Origin: Anaerolineae bacterium
GTDB lineage: Bacteria > Chloroflexota > Anaerolineae > Aggregatilineales > Phototrophicaceae
DNA length: 64,000 nucleotides
Assembly (NCBI GenBank): GCA_022820665.1
Contig: JAJEFB010000023.1
Location: forward strand, 1-64,000
Direction of reading: 5' to 3'
Part shown: positions 35,096-46,407 of the stretch, in pieces
How positions within the stretch are numbered: position 1 is the first letter of the stretch
Layout: every line of letters starts with the position of its first letter
Program-made: the position numbers and the translations under genes
The notes under the pieces: model-generated
What the model saw: the letters and a program-made list of their open reading frames with translations, nothing else
Databases searched by the model: none
What the model was told of the DNA's origin: nothing

Positions 35096-36645
35096 GTGGG
35101 CAGCCGCACCTGGAGATCAATCCTGACCGACAATAGAGGCATCCTGTTGAAGCCTTCTGGAAAAACGTCAATCGATGATGCAGTCGGCGCGGCCAACTCC
35201 GGCTGCGACCGCAGGATCTGCAAGGCGTCCGCGATCGATACACCCGCAAGCCTGTCGAGCAACCCTGCGGTATCAAGCTCTGCGACAAGCGTGCCGCTGG
35301 TTTCGGCGACAAAGGAAACGCGCTCGCCTGAACTCGGCTGTGTCAAAGGACCGCGGACATATTCCAGGGCATCAGCAAGCAAGGTCCTGTCGGGTGGCAC
35401 CCGGGCGCGCAGGCGCGCTAGCGATACCTGACGCCCCAGGCGATCGTCAATCACCAGCGCCGAAACAACTGCGCGCATGTTCAGCGTCAATTCCTGCGCC
35501 ATCAAGCCAACGTCCGAGGAAAAATTCGTCCAGTCTTTCCGTTCCTCGTCTATCGCAATTGACTCGATGATGATGACCTGAGACGCGCTCAATGTGGATT
35601 GGATTTCCTCATAACCGAGCGATTGTAACTGTCCGCGAACGATGTTTAGCAGCCTGTCTTTGTCGGCGGCGGAGACGATATTGACCGCGCGCAATGTCCC
35701 GCCGCTGGCCGGCGCTGGATTTGTTACTGTTATGCTTTCCGCCAGGGGCCCGACGACCAGGTTAATCTGTCCTGCCGCTACGTTGCCTTCCTCACCGCGG
35801 TATTGTTGCATGGCCTCGAATGGCGCGTTCACCGTCTGAGCAGCTCCGGCAGGCAAGTATACGTCTACGACAGTACGGAACAGCAAGGGCGCGGCGGCGG
35901 CGGTACTCAGAATCGTGTTTGCGGGAATGGTCAATGGCCTGTCGGTCAAATTAGTGAAACTCACCATGCCGCGCGCAGGTACTTCATCCAAGTTGCGCAA
36001 GCCCGTGGTTGGAAGGGTCGCAGTGGTCTCGACGGTGGCGCGGGCGATTTGCGCAGGGATAATTCCCTTGTCTGGATCGACCCCGTCGGCTCTGGTATCG
36101 GCGATGATGGTCATCGCGGCTTCGATGGATTCCGCGCGCAAGCGCACTTCTACGGTTGCGCCGGGAACAACCACGTAGATTGCCGCAAGCATTACAAATA
36201 AGAGCAGCCCCAGGACAAACAGTCTTTCCAAATAGGTCCGCAAGCGGGATGGGTGGCGATTGCGCTGTAATACGCGGCTTGCTATCGACCTGAGTTCGTC
36301 GGGCGGCTGCGGCTTGCTCGGCTGGTGGTGACGAGGCAAAAACACTTTCTGTCGTCCGCGTTTCCATCTGCTTTTTTGGCTGGCCTCGACAGAATCAAAG
36401 CAACTGATATTGAGTTCCCTGGCATAGGCGATAATGTCGGATTCGCGGCTGACCAGAGCCAGCTGAATCGCTCGTCGGTGCGCTTCACGCTGCAAAAGGA
36501 TCAAGTCCAGTTTACGTTTGAAGAGCGTTCCGGACGGGGAAAGGAGCAACAAGACTCGCTTGCCCCGCAGGTCCGAAAGACGTAGCCTCACTGACGTGAC
36601 CGTGTCACTAGGATCGAGTTTTACCTCTACGGTCTCTGGAGCCAT
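35092..36645 (-). CDS. Baseplate J/gp47-like single-pass membrane protein
   Basis: 517 residues. The N-terminal ~105 residues form an alpha/beta domain (GKRVLLLLSPSGTLFKRKL, then IQLALVSRESDIIAYARE) of the kind that precedes baseplate-J-like domains in Actinobacteria and Chloroflexota. A basic linker and one transmembrane helix (~145-165, FVLGLLLFVMLAAIYVVVPG) follow. The large C-terminal beta-rich region contains the ARGMVSFTNLTDRPLTIPAN motif seen in this group. No other phage genes are nearby, so it is a chromosomal envelope protein rather than a prophage part. It sits between alaS and ruvX with a 4-base overlap. Confidence 0.75.
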   Translation of the reverse strand: MAPETVEVKLDPSDTVTSVRLRLSDLRGKRVLLLLSPSGTLFKRKLDLILLQREAHRRAIQLALVSRESDIIAYARELNISCFDSVEASQKSRWKRGRQKVFLPRHHQPSKPQPPDELRSIASRVLQRNRHPSRLRTYLERLFVLGLLLFVMLAAIYVVVPGATVEVRLRAESIEAAMTIIADTRADGVDPDKGIIPAQIARATVETTATLPTTGLRNLDEVPARGMVSFTNLTDRPLTIPANTILSTAAAAPLLFRTVVDVYLPAGAAQTVNAPFEAMQQYRGEEGNVAAGQINLVVGPLAESITVTNPAPASGGTLRAVNIVSAADKDRLLNIVRGQLQSLGYEEIQSTLSASQVIIIESIAIDEERKDWTNFSSDVGLMAQELTLNMRAVVSALVIDDRLGRQVSLARLRARVPPDRTLLADALEYVRGPLTQPSSGERVSFVAETSGTLVAELDTAGLLDRLAGVSIADALQILRSQPELAAPTASSIDVFPEGFNRMPLLSVRIDLQVRLPT

Positions 36646-36691
36646 GTCCTAGATACGTTCACCTGAATGCTGGATCCTGGCTTTGCCGGGT

Positions 36692-39388
<2,697 letters not shown>

Positions 39389-39558
39389 GCTCTGTTTCCT
39401 TGTCTTTGACTATAAGACGTCTTCACCGTCTTTAAGGCGCAACAATAATGATAATCCCAACCCGTTGGCAAGACTATGGCTAGAACTGCCCAACCTGAAC
39501 AATTAGCGGCTGCTATGGTATACTGCCCGTTCCGACAATGAATTGATACAATGAGTTA

Positions 39559-40803
39559 ATGAATATGGCGACAATCGAAGAACAAGTCGAAGTGTTGATG
39601 TCAGGCGCGGCTTACGGCGATCCAGCGATTCGCGACAATATGGCGAAGGATCTGCAGGAACGGTTGTTGGAGTGCCAGGCGGAAGGGCGACCGCTGCGCG
39701 TCTACTGTGGCTACGATCCGCGCACCTCTGATTTGCACTTGGGCCACACCATAACCATGCGCAAGCTGCGGCAATTCCAGGACTTCGGGCACGATGTTAC
39801 CTTCTTGATCGGCACATTTACCAGTTTGATCGGCGATCCCTCAGACAAAGACTCCGCGCGGGATCAATTGACCATGCGGAATGTCGAAGACAACGCCCGC
39901 ACTTACGCGGAGCAAGCCTTCAAGATTCTCGATCCTGATCTGACGCGGGTCCGCCGCAACGATGAGTGGCTGGCAACCCTGGATTTCGCCGACATCATTC
40001 GGCTGGCGAGTCATTTCACGGTTCAGCAATTCCTGGTGAGGGAAAACTTTACCAAGCGCATCGATGAAGGCAAGGCGATCTTCTTGCACGAATTCTTCTA
40101 CGCGCTGATGCAAGCCTACGACGCCGTCGCGCAAGAGGCGGACGTGCAAGTCGGGGGCCAAGATCAATTGTTTAACATCCTGGTGGCTGGCCGCAAGTTG
40201 CAGACCGGGTTGGGCCAAAAGCCGCAGATCGCGGTCATCATGGGCGAGAGCCTGCCCGGTACCGATGGCGATGTGAAGATGTCGAAGAGCCTGGGCAACC
40301 ATATTCCTCTCTTGTCCGAGCCTTGGGACATGTACGGCAAGGTCATGAGTTTGCCCGACAAAGCGATGGGCATCTATCATAAGCTGATATTGGGATGGAC
40401 GCCGGCAAAGGTGGAGGATCTGGAGCGCAAGCTGCGATCCGGCGAGTTGCATCCCAATGAAGCCAAGATGAATCTCTCTGGCGAGATCGTCAGCATCTTT
40501 CATGGCAGCGCCGCTGCGGAAGCGGCGCAAAGCCGCTGGAACGAGGTGTTCCGGGGCGGCAGCGGGATCCCGGATGATATTGATGAGGCAGTGATTCCAG
40601 CTACCGAAGAGATCCGCGATATTCTGGTTCGGCTGCGGATGGTTGGCAGCCGAGGCGAAGCCAAACGACTAATTCAACAGAATGGCGTGCGGCTAAATGA
40701 AGAAAAAGTAGCTAGCTTGCAAGCTGTCGTTTCGCCGGAGATGCTCCCGGCAATCTTGCAAGTGGGCAAGCGTCAATTCGTTCGTCTGGTGAAAGCCGAG
40801 TAG
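39559..40803 (+). CDS. tyrS: Tyrosyl-tRNA synthetase
   Basis: 414 residues. The class I signatures are HLGH in SDLHLGHTITM (the HIGH motif) and KMSKS in VKMSKSLGN. The C-terminal ~65 residues form an S4 RNA-binding domain (SRGEAKRLIQQNGVRLNEEK). The overall pattern is the TyrZ-type bacterial enzyme. No T-box leader was recognised in the 170 bases upstream. The CoA-transferase subunit gene follows 21 bases downstream. Confidence 0.95.
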   Translation: MNMATIEEQVEVLMSGAAYGDPAIRDNMAKDLQERLLECQAEGRPLRVYCGYDPRTSDLHLGHTITMRKLRQFQDFGHDVTFLIGTFTSLIGDPSDKDSARDQLTMRNVEDNARTYAEQAFKILDPDLTRVRRNDEWLATLDFADIIRLASHFTVQQFLVRENFTKRIDEGKAIFLHEFFYALMQAYDAVAQEADVQVGGQDQLFNILVAGRKLQTGLGQKPQIAVIMGESLPGTDGDVKMSKSLGNHIPLLSEPWDMYGKVMSLPDKAMGIYHKLILGWTPAKVEDLERKLRSGELHPNEAKMNLSGEIVSIFHGSAAAEAAQSRWNEVFRGGSGIPDDIDEAVIPATEEIRDILVRLRMVGSRGEAKRLIQQNGVRLNEEKVASLQAVVSPEMLPAILQVGKRQFVRLVKAE

Positions 40804-40824
40804 AACGTTCCTTAAGGAATCCTT

Positions 40825-41649
40825 TTGGCAGAAGACCCCGAATATACAATTGACGAACAAATCTGCGTCTGCATATCGAAGCAAGTTGTGGACGGCGATG
40901 TCTGGGCGCAGGGGATTAACACTCCGCTGGTATCGGCCGGTTTAATCCTTGGCAAGATTCGCTATGCGCCGCGCGCTCGGTTCACTTCGGCAATCGGGCA
41001 GGCGCTGGTTCAAGATTGGGGTCCCCTGGGCATCGCAGACATCGAAAGCCTGTGGGTGGGCAAGGGACTCATTCATCTCGGTTTCGCGGCTGGCGCCGCG
41101 GATATTCTGCCCAAGTATCGGCCGAAAGAGTTTTTCCGCCCGGCGCAGGTCGACAGCCGCGGCAACTTCAACAATATCGCTTTTGGCAAGAACTATCACA
41201 GACCGCGTATGCGGTTGCCGGGAAGCGGCGGCATACCGGACGTAAGTCCGCTATATGATCACAGCTTTCTGTATGTGCCGCGTCATTCGCGCTTGACATT
41301 TGCCGCGAAGATCGATTTTCTCAGCGGTATGGGCCACGCGCCGCAACGGAAGCGGGGGGGAGGACCCCGATACCTGGTATCTGATTTGGGTCAGTTTGAC
41401 TGGTTGGAAGGGCGCATGCGCCTCACCTCGCTGCATGCCCATGTCGATATCGAAAAGGTCAAGCGGAAGACCGGCTTTGACTTGGAGATTGCGTCGGATC
41501 TATACAGGACCCCGCCGCCGGACGCGGAGGATCTCAGGCTCTTGCGAGAAGAGATTGATCCATTGGCGACGCGCAAATTGGAAACCTTGGGCGGCGTTGC
41601 GCGCAAAGACTTGCTGCGGGAAATCTTGCGACAAGAAGGCGCTCTTTAG
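40825..41649 (+). CDS. Family I CoA-transferase, beta subunit
   Basis: 274 residues starting with TTG at 40825, preceded by AAGGA. Related to glutaconate CoA-transferase beta (GctB) and to the IpdB subunit of the steroid-ring enzyme. N-terminal ~residues 12-45 carry the GxxxP-like oxyanion region, and IADIESLWVGKGLIHLGFAAGAADI resembles the core of the subunit. Its alpha partner is not adjacent but at 45333-46133. The stop codon overlaps that of the convergent binding-protein gene (TTAG). Confidence 0.8.
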   Translation: MAEDPEYTIDEQICVCISKQVVDGDVWAQGINTPLVSAGLILGKIRYAPRARFTSAIGQALVQDWGPLGIADIESLWVGKGLIHLGFAAGAADILPKYRPKEFFRPAQVDSRGNFNNIAFGKNYHRPRMRLPGSGGIPDVSPLYDHSFLYVPRHSRLTFAAKIDFLSGMGHAPQRKRGGGPRYLVSDLGQFDWLEGRMRLTSLHAHVDIEKVKRKTGFDLEIASDLYRTPPPDAEDLRLLREEIDPLATRKLETLGGVARKDLLREILRQEGAL

Positions 41650-43421
41650 CTGGTCTTTTGGTTAGACGCGGCGGCGAACCGCCAGGAACTTATGCCGCGA
41701 AATCGGTCGGAGGCACTGCCGATAAATCCCAGCCGGACACCGTCAATCGTATCGCGGACGATCATGGAATATAGCGGGTAATACAAGGGAATGGCGACCG
41801 CCTTTTCAGCGAATATCTCTTGAAATTGCTGATACATTTGGTGACGGGCAATGCCATTGCTTGCCCGACGCGCGCTATCCAGCAACGCCGCAATCTCGTT
41901 TTCCGCCGCGCTGCCGTAGTTCTGCCCCTTGATGGATTGCGCAGGATGCCAAAAGCGATAGACGTCGGGTTCTCCTCCAACGCGCTGTGAAACGATCGCC
42001 GCGTCGAACTCGCCGGCGCGAAGCCGCTGCATGAACTGATCGGGCATGACTGGCGCGACATCTACCGCCAGTCCAATCTTGCGCCATTGGGCCGCGATGT
42101 CGGAAGCCAGCCCGGTCAACGAGGCGGTATCTTCTACCAGCAAGCTAAAAACAGCCGTGGGGGCGCCGTCGCCTTCTGTTTCGCCGCTTTCTCCCGCATC
42201 TGAATTGGCGCTGGAAACCCCTTCAATCAGTGAGACCGCAAGCGCCAGGTCATGCGCGCTCCAGAATTGCTGCGGCTGATAGACTGGCATTCCCGGAATA
42301 AGAGGGCTGTCAGCATATATAGCCTCACCCGCCACGTGCGCCTCGACAAGCGCCACCTGATCGAGCGCCAATGCCAGGGCGCGCCGCATTCGTCTATCGG
42401 CAAATGCCGGCTCTTCCCAGTTGAAAATGAGGATTTGCACGGTCGAATCGATGTTGGTATGCAGTCGCGCCCGGGGCAAACTGAGCAGATCCTCCCGCGA
42501 TCCAACATTTGCCAATACATCGACTTCGCTTCGGCGATAGGCTTGAATCGCCTCATCCGCATTCGCATAAAGCCTGAAGAGCAGTTCCCGCAGCTGATGC
42601 TCGTTTGGCGCATCGCCGCGCATCTCGTAAACGGGCGAGAGTTGCAGCAGAATGGCGTTGACCTTGCCCGACGCGTCAGCGCGCAATTCGCCGCGTTGGT
42701 AGGCTCCCGTGCCAATTGGCGACAAGTTGAATGGGTGCTTTGCCAGTGCCGAAACTGTCGTGCCGCGCAAGGCATGTTCCGGCAAGATGCCAATTGTCAA
42801 AAGACGCGGGAAGCTCGCCAGTGGCTGCGCCAGGCGAAAACGCAGCAGATGATCTCCCAGCTTCTGCGTTTCGATCGTGCGCCAAAAGCCTGCGCTTGGC
42901 GAGTAGGCGGCGTAATCCGGATCGCTGAGCAAGGACATCGTATAAATGACGTCGTCGGCGCCGAAGGCGACGCCATCTTGCCATTTAATATCTTGGCGCA
43001 ATTCCAGCACATATTCCAGGTTGTCGCCTGATATGGTCAGGTTTTTCGCCAGATCAAGCACCGGCGCGCCATATTCGTCAGTAGTGAACAAGCCTTGGAA
43101 GATCAGGCTCGTAATATCTCGGTCGACAGGATTGAGGTGCGCGAAGACCGGATTCAGCCGCTGGACCGTTCCGACCAGTCCTTCACGATATGTTGTCCTG
43201 TCTGTGGCTCCGCTTCGAGCTGCGGCAACCTGCCCTGCGACGGTCGGCGCAGGGGGCGCGGAGCTTGGCTTGGGGGTGATTTCGCCGTCGCTGGGAGCGG
43301 GGGTTGACGTTGCAGGCGGCTGAACTTGCGCTACGCGGCTGACACGGAAAACGGCGGCAAATGAAAAAACGGTCGCGGCCAGTATCAGTAACAAAAGATG
43401 CAAACGGAATCCGCGAAACAT
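41646..43421 (-). CDS. ABC transporter substrate-binding protein, family 5
   Basis: 591 residues. One N-terminal hydrophobic segment (~8-26) and a Pro/Thr/Ser-rich linker (~32-75) precede a family 5 solute-binding domain (GLVGTVQRLNPVFAHLNPVD and DIKWQDGVAFGADDVIYTM are typical). The segment may be an uncleaved anchor, since no clear cleavage or lipobox site follows. No permease or ATPase gene is near, so it is an orphan binding protein that must work with a transporter encoded elsewhere, or serves another surface role. It is encoded just downstream of secG. Confidence 0.82.
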   Translation of the reverse strand: MFRGFRLHLLLLILAATVFSFAAVFRVSRVAQVQPPATSTPAPSDGEITPKPSSAPPAPTVAGQVAAARSGATDRTTYREGLVGTVQRLNPVFAHLNPVDRDITSLIFQGLFTTDEYGAPVLDLAKNLTISGDNLEYVLELRQDIKWQDGVAFGADDVIYTMSLLSDPDYAAYSPSAGFWRTIETQKLGDHLLRFRLAQPLASFPRLLTIGILPEHALRGTTVSALAKHPFNLSPIGTGAYQRGELRADASGKVNAILLQLSPVYEMRGDAPNEHQLRELLFRLYANADEAIQAYRRSEVDVLANVGSREDLLSLPRARLHTNIDSTVQILIFNWEEPAFADRRMRRALALALDQVALVEAHVAGEAIYADSPLIPGMPVYQPQQFWSAHDLALAVSLIEGVSSANSDAGESGETEGDGAPTAVFSLLVEDTASLTGLASDIAAQWRKIGLAVDVAPVMPDQFMQRLRAGEFDAAIVSQRVGGEPDVYRFWHPAQSIKGQNYGSAAENEIAALLDSARRASNGIARHQMYQQFQEIFAEKAVAIPLYYPLYSMIVRDTIDGVRLGFIGSASDRFRGISSWRFAAASNQKTS

Positions 43422-43528
43422 GACCCGCCTTATTAGTCTAGATCACGGATAGCCGAAATCCCGCCGTCGAATTGTCGATAACCGAGAGTTGATCGCTTTG
43501 CTTGACGCCGAATTATGTGACCTGAGAC

Positions 43529-43756
43529 TCAACCGGTCGTGGCGACGGAGAACAGGGCTATTCCAAGAAAGGCGATCGACAAGAATATCGTGATGCGAAA
43601 AAGCGTCTTCTCCAGCCCGCGCCGGGTACGGGCAATGCCGCCCCCGGCGTCGCCGCCAAGCAAGCTGCCCAAGGCGCCGCCTTTGACTTGCAGCAAGATG
43701 AGAATGATCATCGCGATGGATATAACGATGGAAGAAATTTGCAAGGCAACAGCCAT
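43529..43756 (-). CDS. secG: Protein translocase subunit SecG
   Basis: 75 residues from ATG 43756, chosen because AAGGAG lies 7 nt upstream; an in-frame ATG at 43807 adds 17 residues with no family similarity. Two transmembrane helices flank the conserved GGALGSLLGGDAGGGIARTR loop with the SecG Gln/Gly pattern (ILLQVKGG). SecG assists SecYEG-dependent export. The window also carries yajC-secD-secF at 51914-54753. Confidence 0.9.
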   Translation of the reverse strand: MAVALQISSIVISIAMIILILLQVKGGALGSLLGGDAGGGIARTRRGLEKTLFRITIFLSIAFLGIALFSVATTG

Positions 43757-43974
43757 GCCATAGCTCCTTGACTTCAACTCCGGCACGAAACACAAATAGT
43801 GTAGCACCGCTTCCGGCTTGTGACTAGCCTTGAATGGATAGCGAGCGCTAGCCAGACACCAGGTATACGGCTTTCGCGCCTTTTAGTCGCGCCATCCTTG
43901 TTTATGCAAACCGCGTCGCGCATACAACGAGAAGGCTTACTCTTGTGCGTGAGCGCGGCTAAGCTTTTCGCCGG

Positions 43975-45183
43975 TTACGCGCCGAGCGGCTGCAGAAACG
44001 CGATTGCCGCCTCGAGTTGCAAGTCATTTTCCCGCTCTTCATCAGTTTCCGGGTTCCATTCGACCATGATATCCGGCGTGATGCCCTGCGCGTGAATCCA
44101 GGACCCATTGGGCGTTAGCCAGCGCTTCACCGTAATGCGCACGCATCCGCCATTGGCCAGCTCAGGGACGATATTCTGTACCGTGCCCTTGCCAAAGGTC
44201 CTTTCACCCATGATAGTTGCCACTCGGTAGTCCTGCATGGCGCCAGCAATCACTTCCGAAGCGCTGGCGCTTGTTTCATCGACCAATACGACTATCGGCA
44301 CATCAATATCGGCGTAGCCGCCTCGGGTGCGGGTGACTTCTTCGCTCTGATCCCGCGAGACTTGCCGCAGGAGCACACCGTCATCTATGAACGCGCTGCC
44401 AATTTCTATCGCGCTCGCCAGCGTTCCGCCGGGGTTGTCGCGAATATCGAAGATCAATCCGCTGGCGTTATTGATGTCGACGTCTTTGAAAGCCTCGTCG
44501 AGTTGAGCGCGCGAGAGGTCGTTGAAGTCCAGCATTTTCACGTGCGCGATGTTGTCTCCAACGATGTCGTACGAGACGTTTGGTAATTCAAAGACCTCGC
44601 GCGTAATTATGAAGGTAAGGAATTCTTCGTCGCGCTTGAAGGTGATTGTAACCGTCGTGCCGCGAGGACCGGGGACGAGCGCCGTTAATTCCGCCTGTGT
44701 CATGCCGCTGACCAACTGACCATCGACCGCGTAAAATACATCGCCGGGCAAGACGCCGGCGCCTTCGGCGGGCGAACCGGGAATGACCGTTACAACCTCG
44801 ATTTCTCCGGTATCTTCAATCCTGCGAATCGTAACGCCAATGCCGGAGAATTTGCCCGAGAAGTCGATGGCGCGATCACACAAGTCGGGCCGAATGTACC
44901 CGCTGTGTTCATCTTCCAGCGCATTGACCATTCCGTCGATGGCGCCGTTGACCAGCGCTTTAACATCGATGGGATCCACATAGCGAGATTCAACAATCGA
45001 AAAAGCGTCCCAGAAGGGCTCGAAAGCTTGGTCGGTATCGCTTAGCGCCATTCGCCCTTGGGCGTCGCTACGATTGGACAGCGCCATGCTCCCCGCGACA
45101 AAGCCGATAAGGAAAACGGCTGCGGTCATCAAAAGCGGTTGCAGAACCCGAGAATGGCGCCGGTAGAACGGCTTTGAAACCAT
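43975..45183 (-). CDS. S41-family C-terminal processing peptidase (CtpA-like)
   Basis: 402 residues. One N-terminal membrane anchor (~16-36) is followed by a PDZ domain (~110-190, GIGVTIRRIEDTGEIEV, GVLPGDVF) and an S41 peptidase core (~205-375). The catalytic Ser lies in TSASASE (residues 304-310) and the general-base Lys332 in GERTFGKG. CtpA-type enzymes trim or degrade exported proteins outside the membrane. It is divergent from the CoA-transferase alpha gene. Confidence 0.9.
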   Translation of the reverse strand: MVSKPFYRRHSRVLQPLLMTAAVFLIGFVAGSMALSNRSDAQGRMALSDTDQAFEPFWDAFSIVESRYVDPIDVKALVNGAIDGMVNALEDEHSGYIRPDLCDRAIDFSGKFSGIGVTIRRIEDTGEIEVVTVIPGSPAEGAGVLPGDVFYAVDGQLVSGMTQAELTALVPGPRGTTVTITFKRDEEFLTFIITREVFELPNVSYDIVGDNIAHVKMLDFNDLSRAQLDEAFKDVDINNASGLIFDIRDNPGGTLASAIEIGSAFIDDGVLLRQVSRDQSEEVTRTRGGYADIDVPIVVLVDETSASASEVIAGAMQDYRVATIMGERTFGKGTVQNIVPELANGGCVRITVKRWLTPNGSWIHAQGITPDIMVEWNPETDEERENDLQLEAAIAFLQPLGA

Positions 45184-45332
45184 GATGAATCTCCGTCAAT
45201 TGAGCGGCTTCAATACCTGTATAGTATACGTTATCATGGCGATATTGCGGAATTGCAAAACATGTCCCCCGGCATACGAACGCATGTCGGCGCTTTTGTT
45301 CATCAGTATTTTGACGGAGAACGCTCAAAGCG

Positions 45333-46133
45333 ATGGGCGAGAATCTCGTTTCCATTGAAGAAGCGGCAGCTCTTGTCAGCGATGGCCAAAACCTGGCTCT
45401 CGGAGGCATGACCCTATATCGGCGGCCAATTGGATTCGTTAGGGCTTTGCTGCGCCGATCGCCTCGCCCGCGCAACCTGACGCTGCTCAGTTTCACGGGA
45501 AGCATGGAGTCCGACCTGTTGATCGGCGCCGGTTGCGTCCGACAGGTTCGATCGGCTTACTTCGGCTTGGAATCCTTTGGTCTGGCGCCGATGTTCACAC
45601 AGGCTGTTCAATCGGGGCGCCTCAAGGTGATCGAAGAAACCGAGGCAAGCATTGTGATGGGCATTCGCGCGGCCATCGCCGGTGTGGGATTCATGCCCTC
45701 GCGCGCCTGGCTGGGGACGGATTTGCCGTCCTTGCGACCCGATGTCAAAACGGTGAAGGATCCCTACAGCGCCGACGAACTGTTGGCTTTCCCGGCGATA
45801 CCCTGCGATGTCGCGGTCATTCATGGCTTGGCGGGGGACAAACACGGCAACGTCCTTATCAACAACAATTTGGGCATTGATATGGAATTGGTCTATGTGG
45901 CGGATACAGTCGTGGCCACCGTCGAAGCGCTTGTTGACGAACTGCGCCCGACCACCGAGGGCGTCATTATTCCTTACCCGGGATGCGACATGCTCGCGCA
46001 TTTGCCGGCCGGGGCGGCGCCGTCGAGTTGTTATCCGCGGTATCCCGTGGATGGCGGAACCATCCTGAAGTATGTCGAAGCCTGCAATTCCGGCCGCTTT
46101 GCGGACTTCCTTGATGACTTCTTGAAGCAATAG
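45333..46133 (+). CDS. Family I CoA-transferase, alpha subunit
   Basis: 266 residues, related to glutaconate CoA-transferase alpha (GctA) and IpdA. Features are DGQNLALGGMTLYRRPIG near the N-terminus, GCVRQVRSAYFGLESFG, and HGLAGDKHGNVLINNN near the C-terminal third. In known systems the alpha and beta subunits are encoded next to each other. Here the beta gene is at 40825-41649, with three minus-strand genes between, on the same strand. The acid substrate is unknown. Confidence 0.82.
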   Translation: MGENLVSIEEAAALVSDGQNLALGGMTLYRRPIGFVRALLRRSPRPRNLTLLSFTGSMESDLLIGAGCVRQVRSAYFGLESFGLAPMFTQAVQSGRLKVIEETEASIVMGIRAAIAGVGFMPSRAWLGTDLPSLRPDVKTVKDPYSADELLAFPAIPCDVAVIHGLAGDKHGNVLINNNLGIDMELVYVADTVVATVEALVDELRPTTEGVIIPYPGCDMLAHLPAGAAPSSCYPRYPVDGGTILKYVEACNSGRFADFLDDFLKQ

Positions 46134-46148
46134 CGCCCGACAGGGCTG

Positions 46149-46177
46149 TTGTCAGCAGACCATGTTGCCTGTATAAT
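46149..46177 (+). promoter_or_regulatory. Sigma70-type promoter of the thiamine-transport operon
   Basis: TTGTCA at 46149-46154 and a perfect TATAAT at 46172-46177, separated by 17 bases. The predicted start (~46184) lies 17 bases before the riboswitch aptamer, an ideal arrangement. Confidence 0.7.
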
Positions 46178-46200
46178 CAAAATACAATTGAATATGTCGA

Positions 46201-46292
46201 GACTTGGGGAGCTTGCGGGCGCAAGCTGAGAGGGCGCGAAAAATCGCGCCGACCCATATACCTGATCCGGATAATACTGGCGTAGGGATGTC
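46201..46292 (+). promoter_or_regulatory. TPP riboswitch (THI element), aptamer domain
   Basis: All conserved elements are readable. GGGGAGC and GCTGAGAGGG enclose the P2 stem (AGCTTGC/GCAAGCT). The P3 stem is GGCGCGA-AAAA-TCGCGCC. The pyrophosphate-side core is ACCTGATCCGGATAATACTGG, abridged here as ACCTGATC and GATAATACTGG, then GCGTAGGGA. P1 is GAC (46201) with GTC (46290-46292). It binds thiamine pyrophosphate and represses the thiamine importer genes downstream. Confidence 0.95.
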
Positions 46293-46311
46293 CACCATGT
46301 ATCAAACTGAG

Positions 46312-46350
46312 CCACCCTTGTAGACATCCTTACAAGGGTGGTTTTCGTTT
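46312..46350 (+). terminator. Riboswitch expression platform: intrinsic terminator with competing antiterminator
   Basis: CCACCCTTGT (46312-46321) pairs perfectly with ACAAGGGTGG (46332-46341), followed by TTTTCGTTT: a Rho-independent terminator ~60 nt before thiB. The loop and first arm bases GACATCCTTAC (46323-46333) can instead pair over 11 bp (one G-U) with GTAGGGATGTC (46282-46292), the 3' end of the aptamer. Ligand binding would lock that strand in the aptamer and release the terminator. Confidence 0.85.
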
Positions 46351-46407
46351 CCGAGCAAAGGGGTCTTCGAGTCGCGGCGGCAAAATCCATTTAGGGGAGC
46401 ATTTAAT

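Noticed and set aside
35092-36645. Prophage or contractile injection system suggested by the baseplate-J-like protein
   Set aside because: No tail, sheath, capsid, lysis or integrase genes are present, and the gene is embedded in a housekeeping cluster and has a membrane helix.
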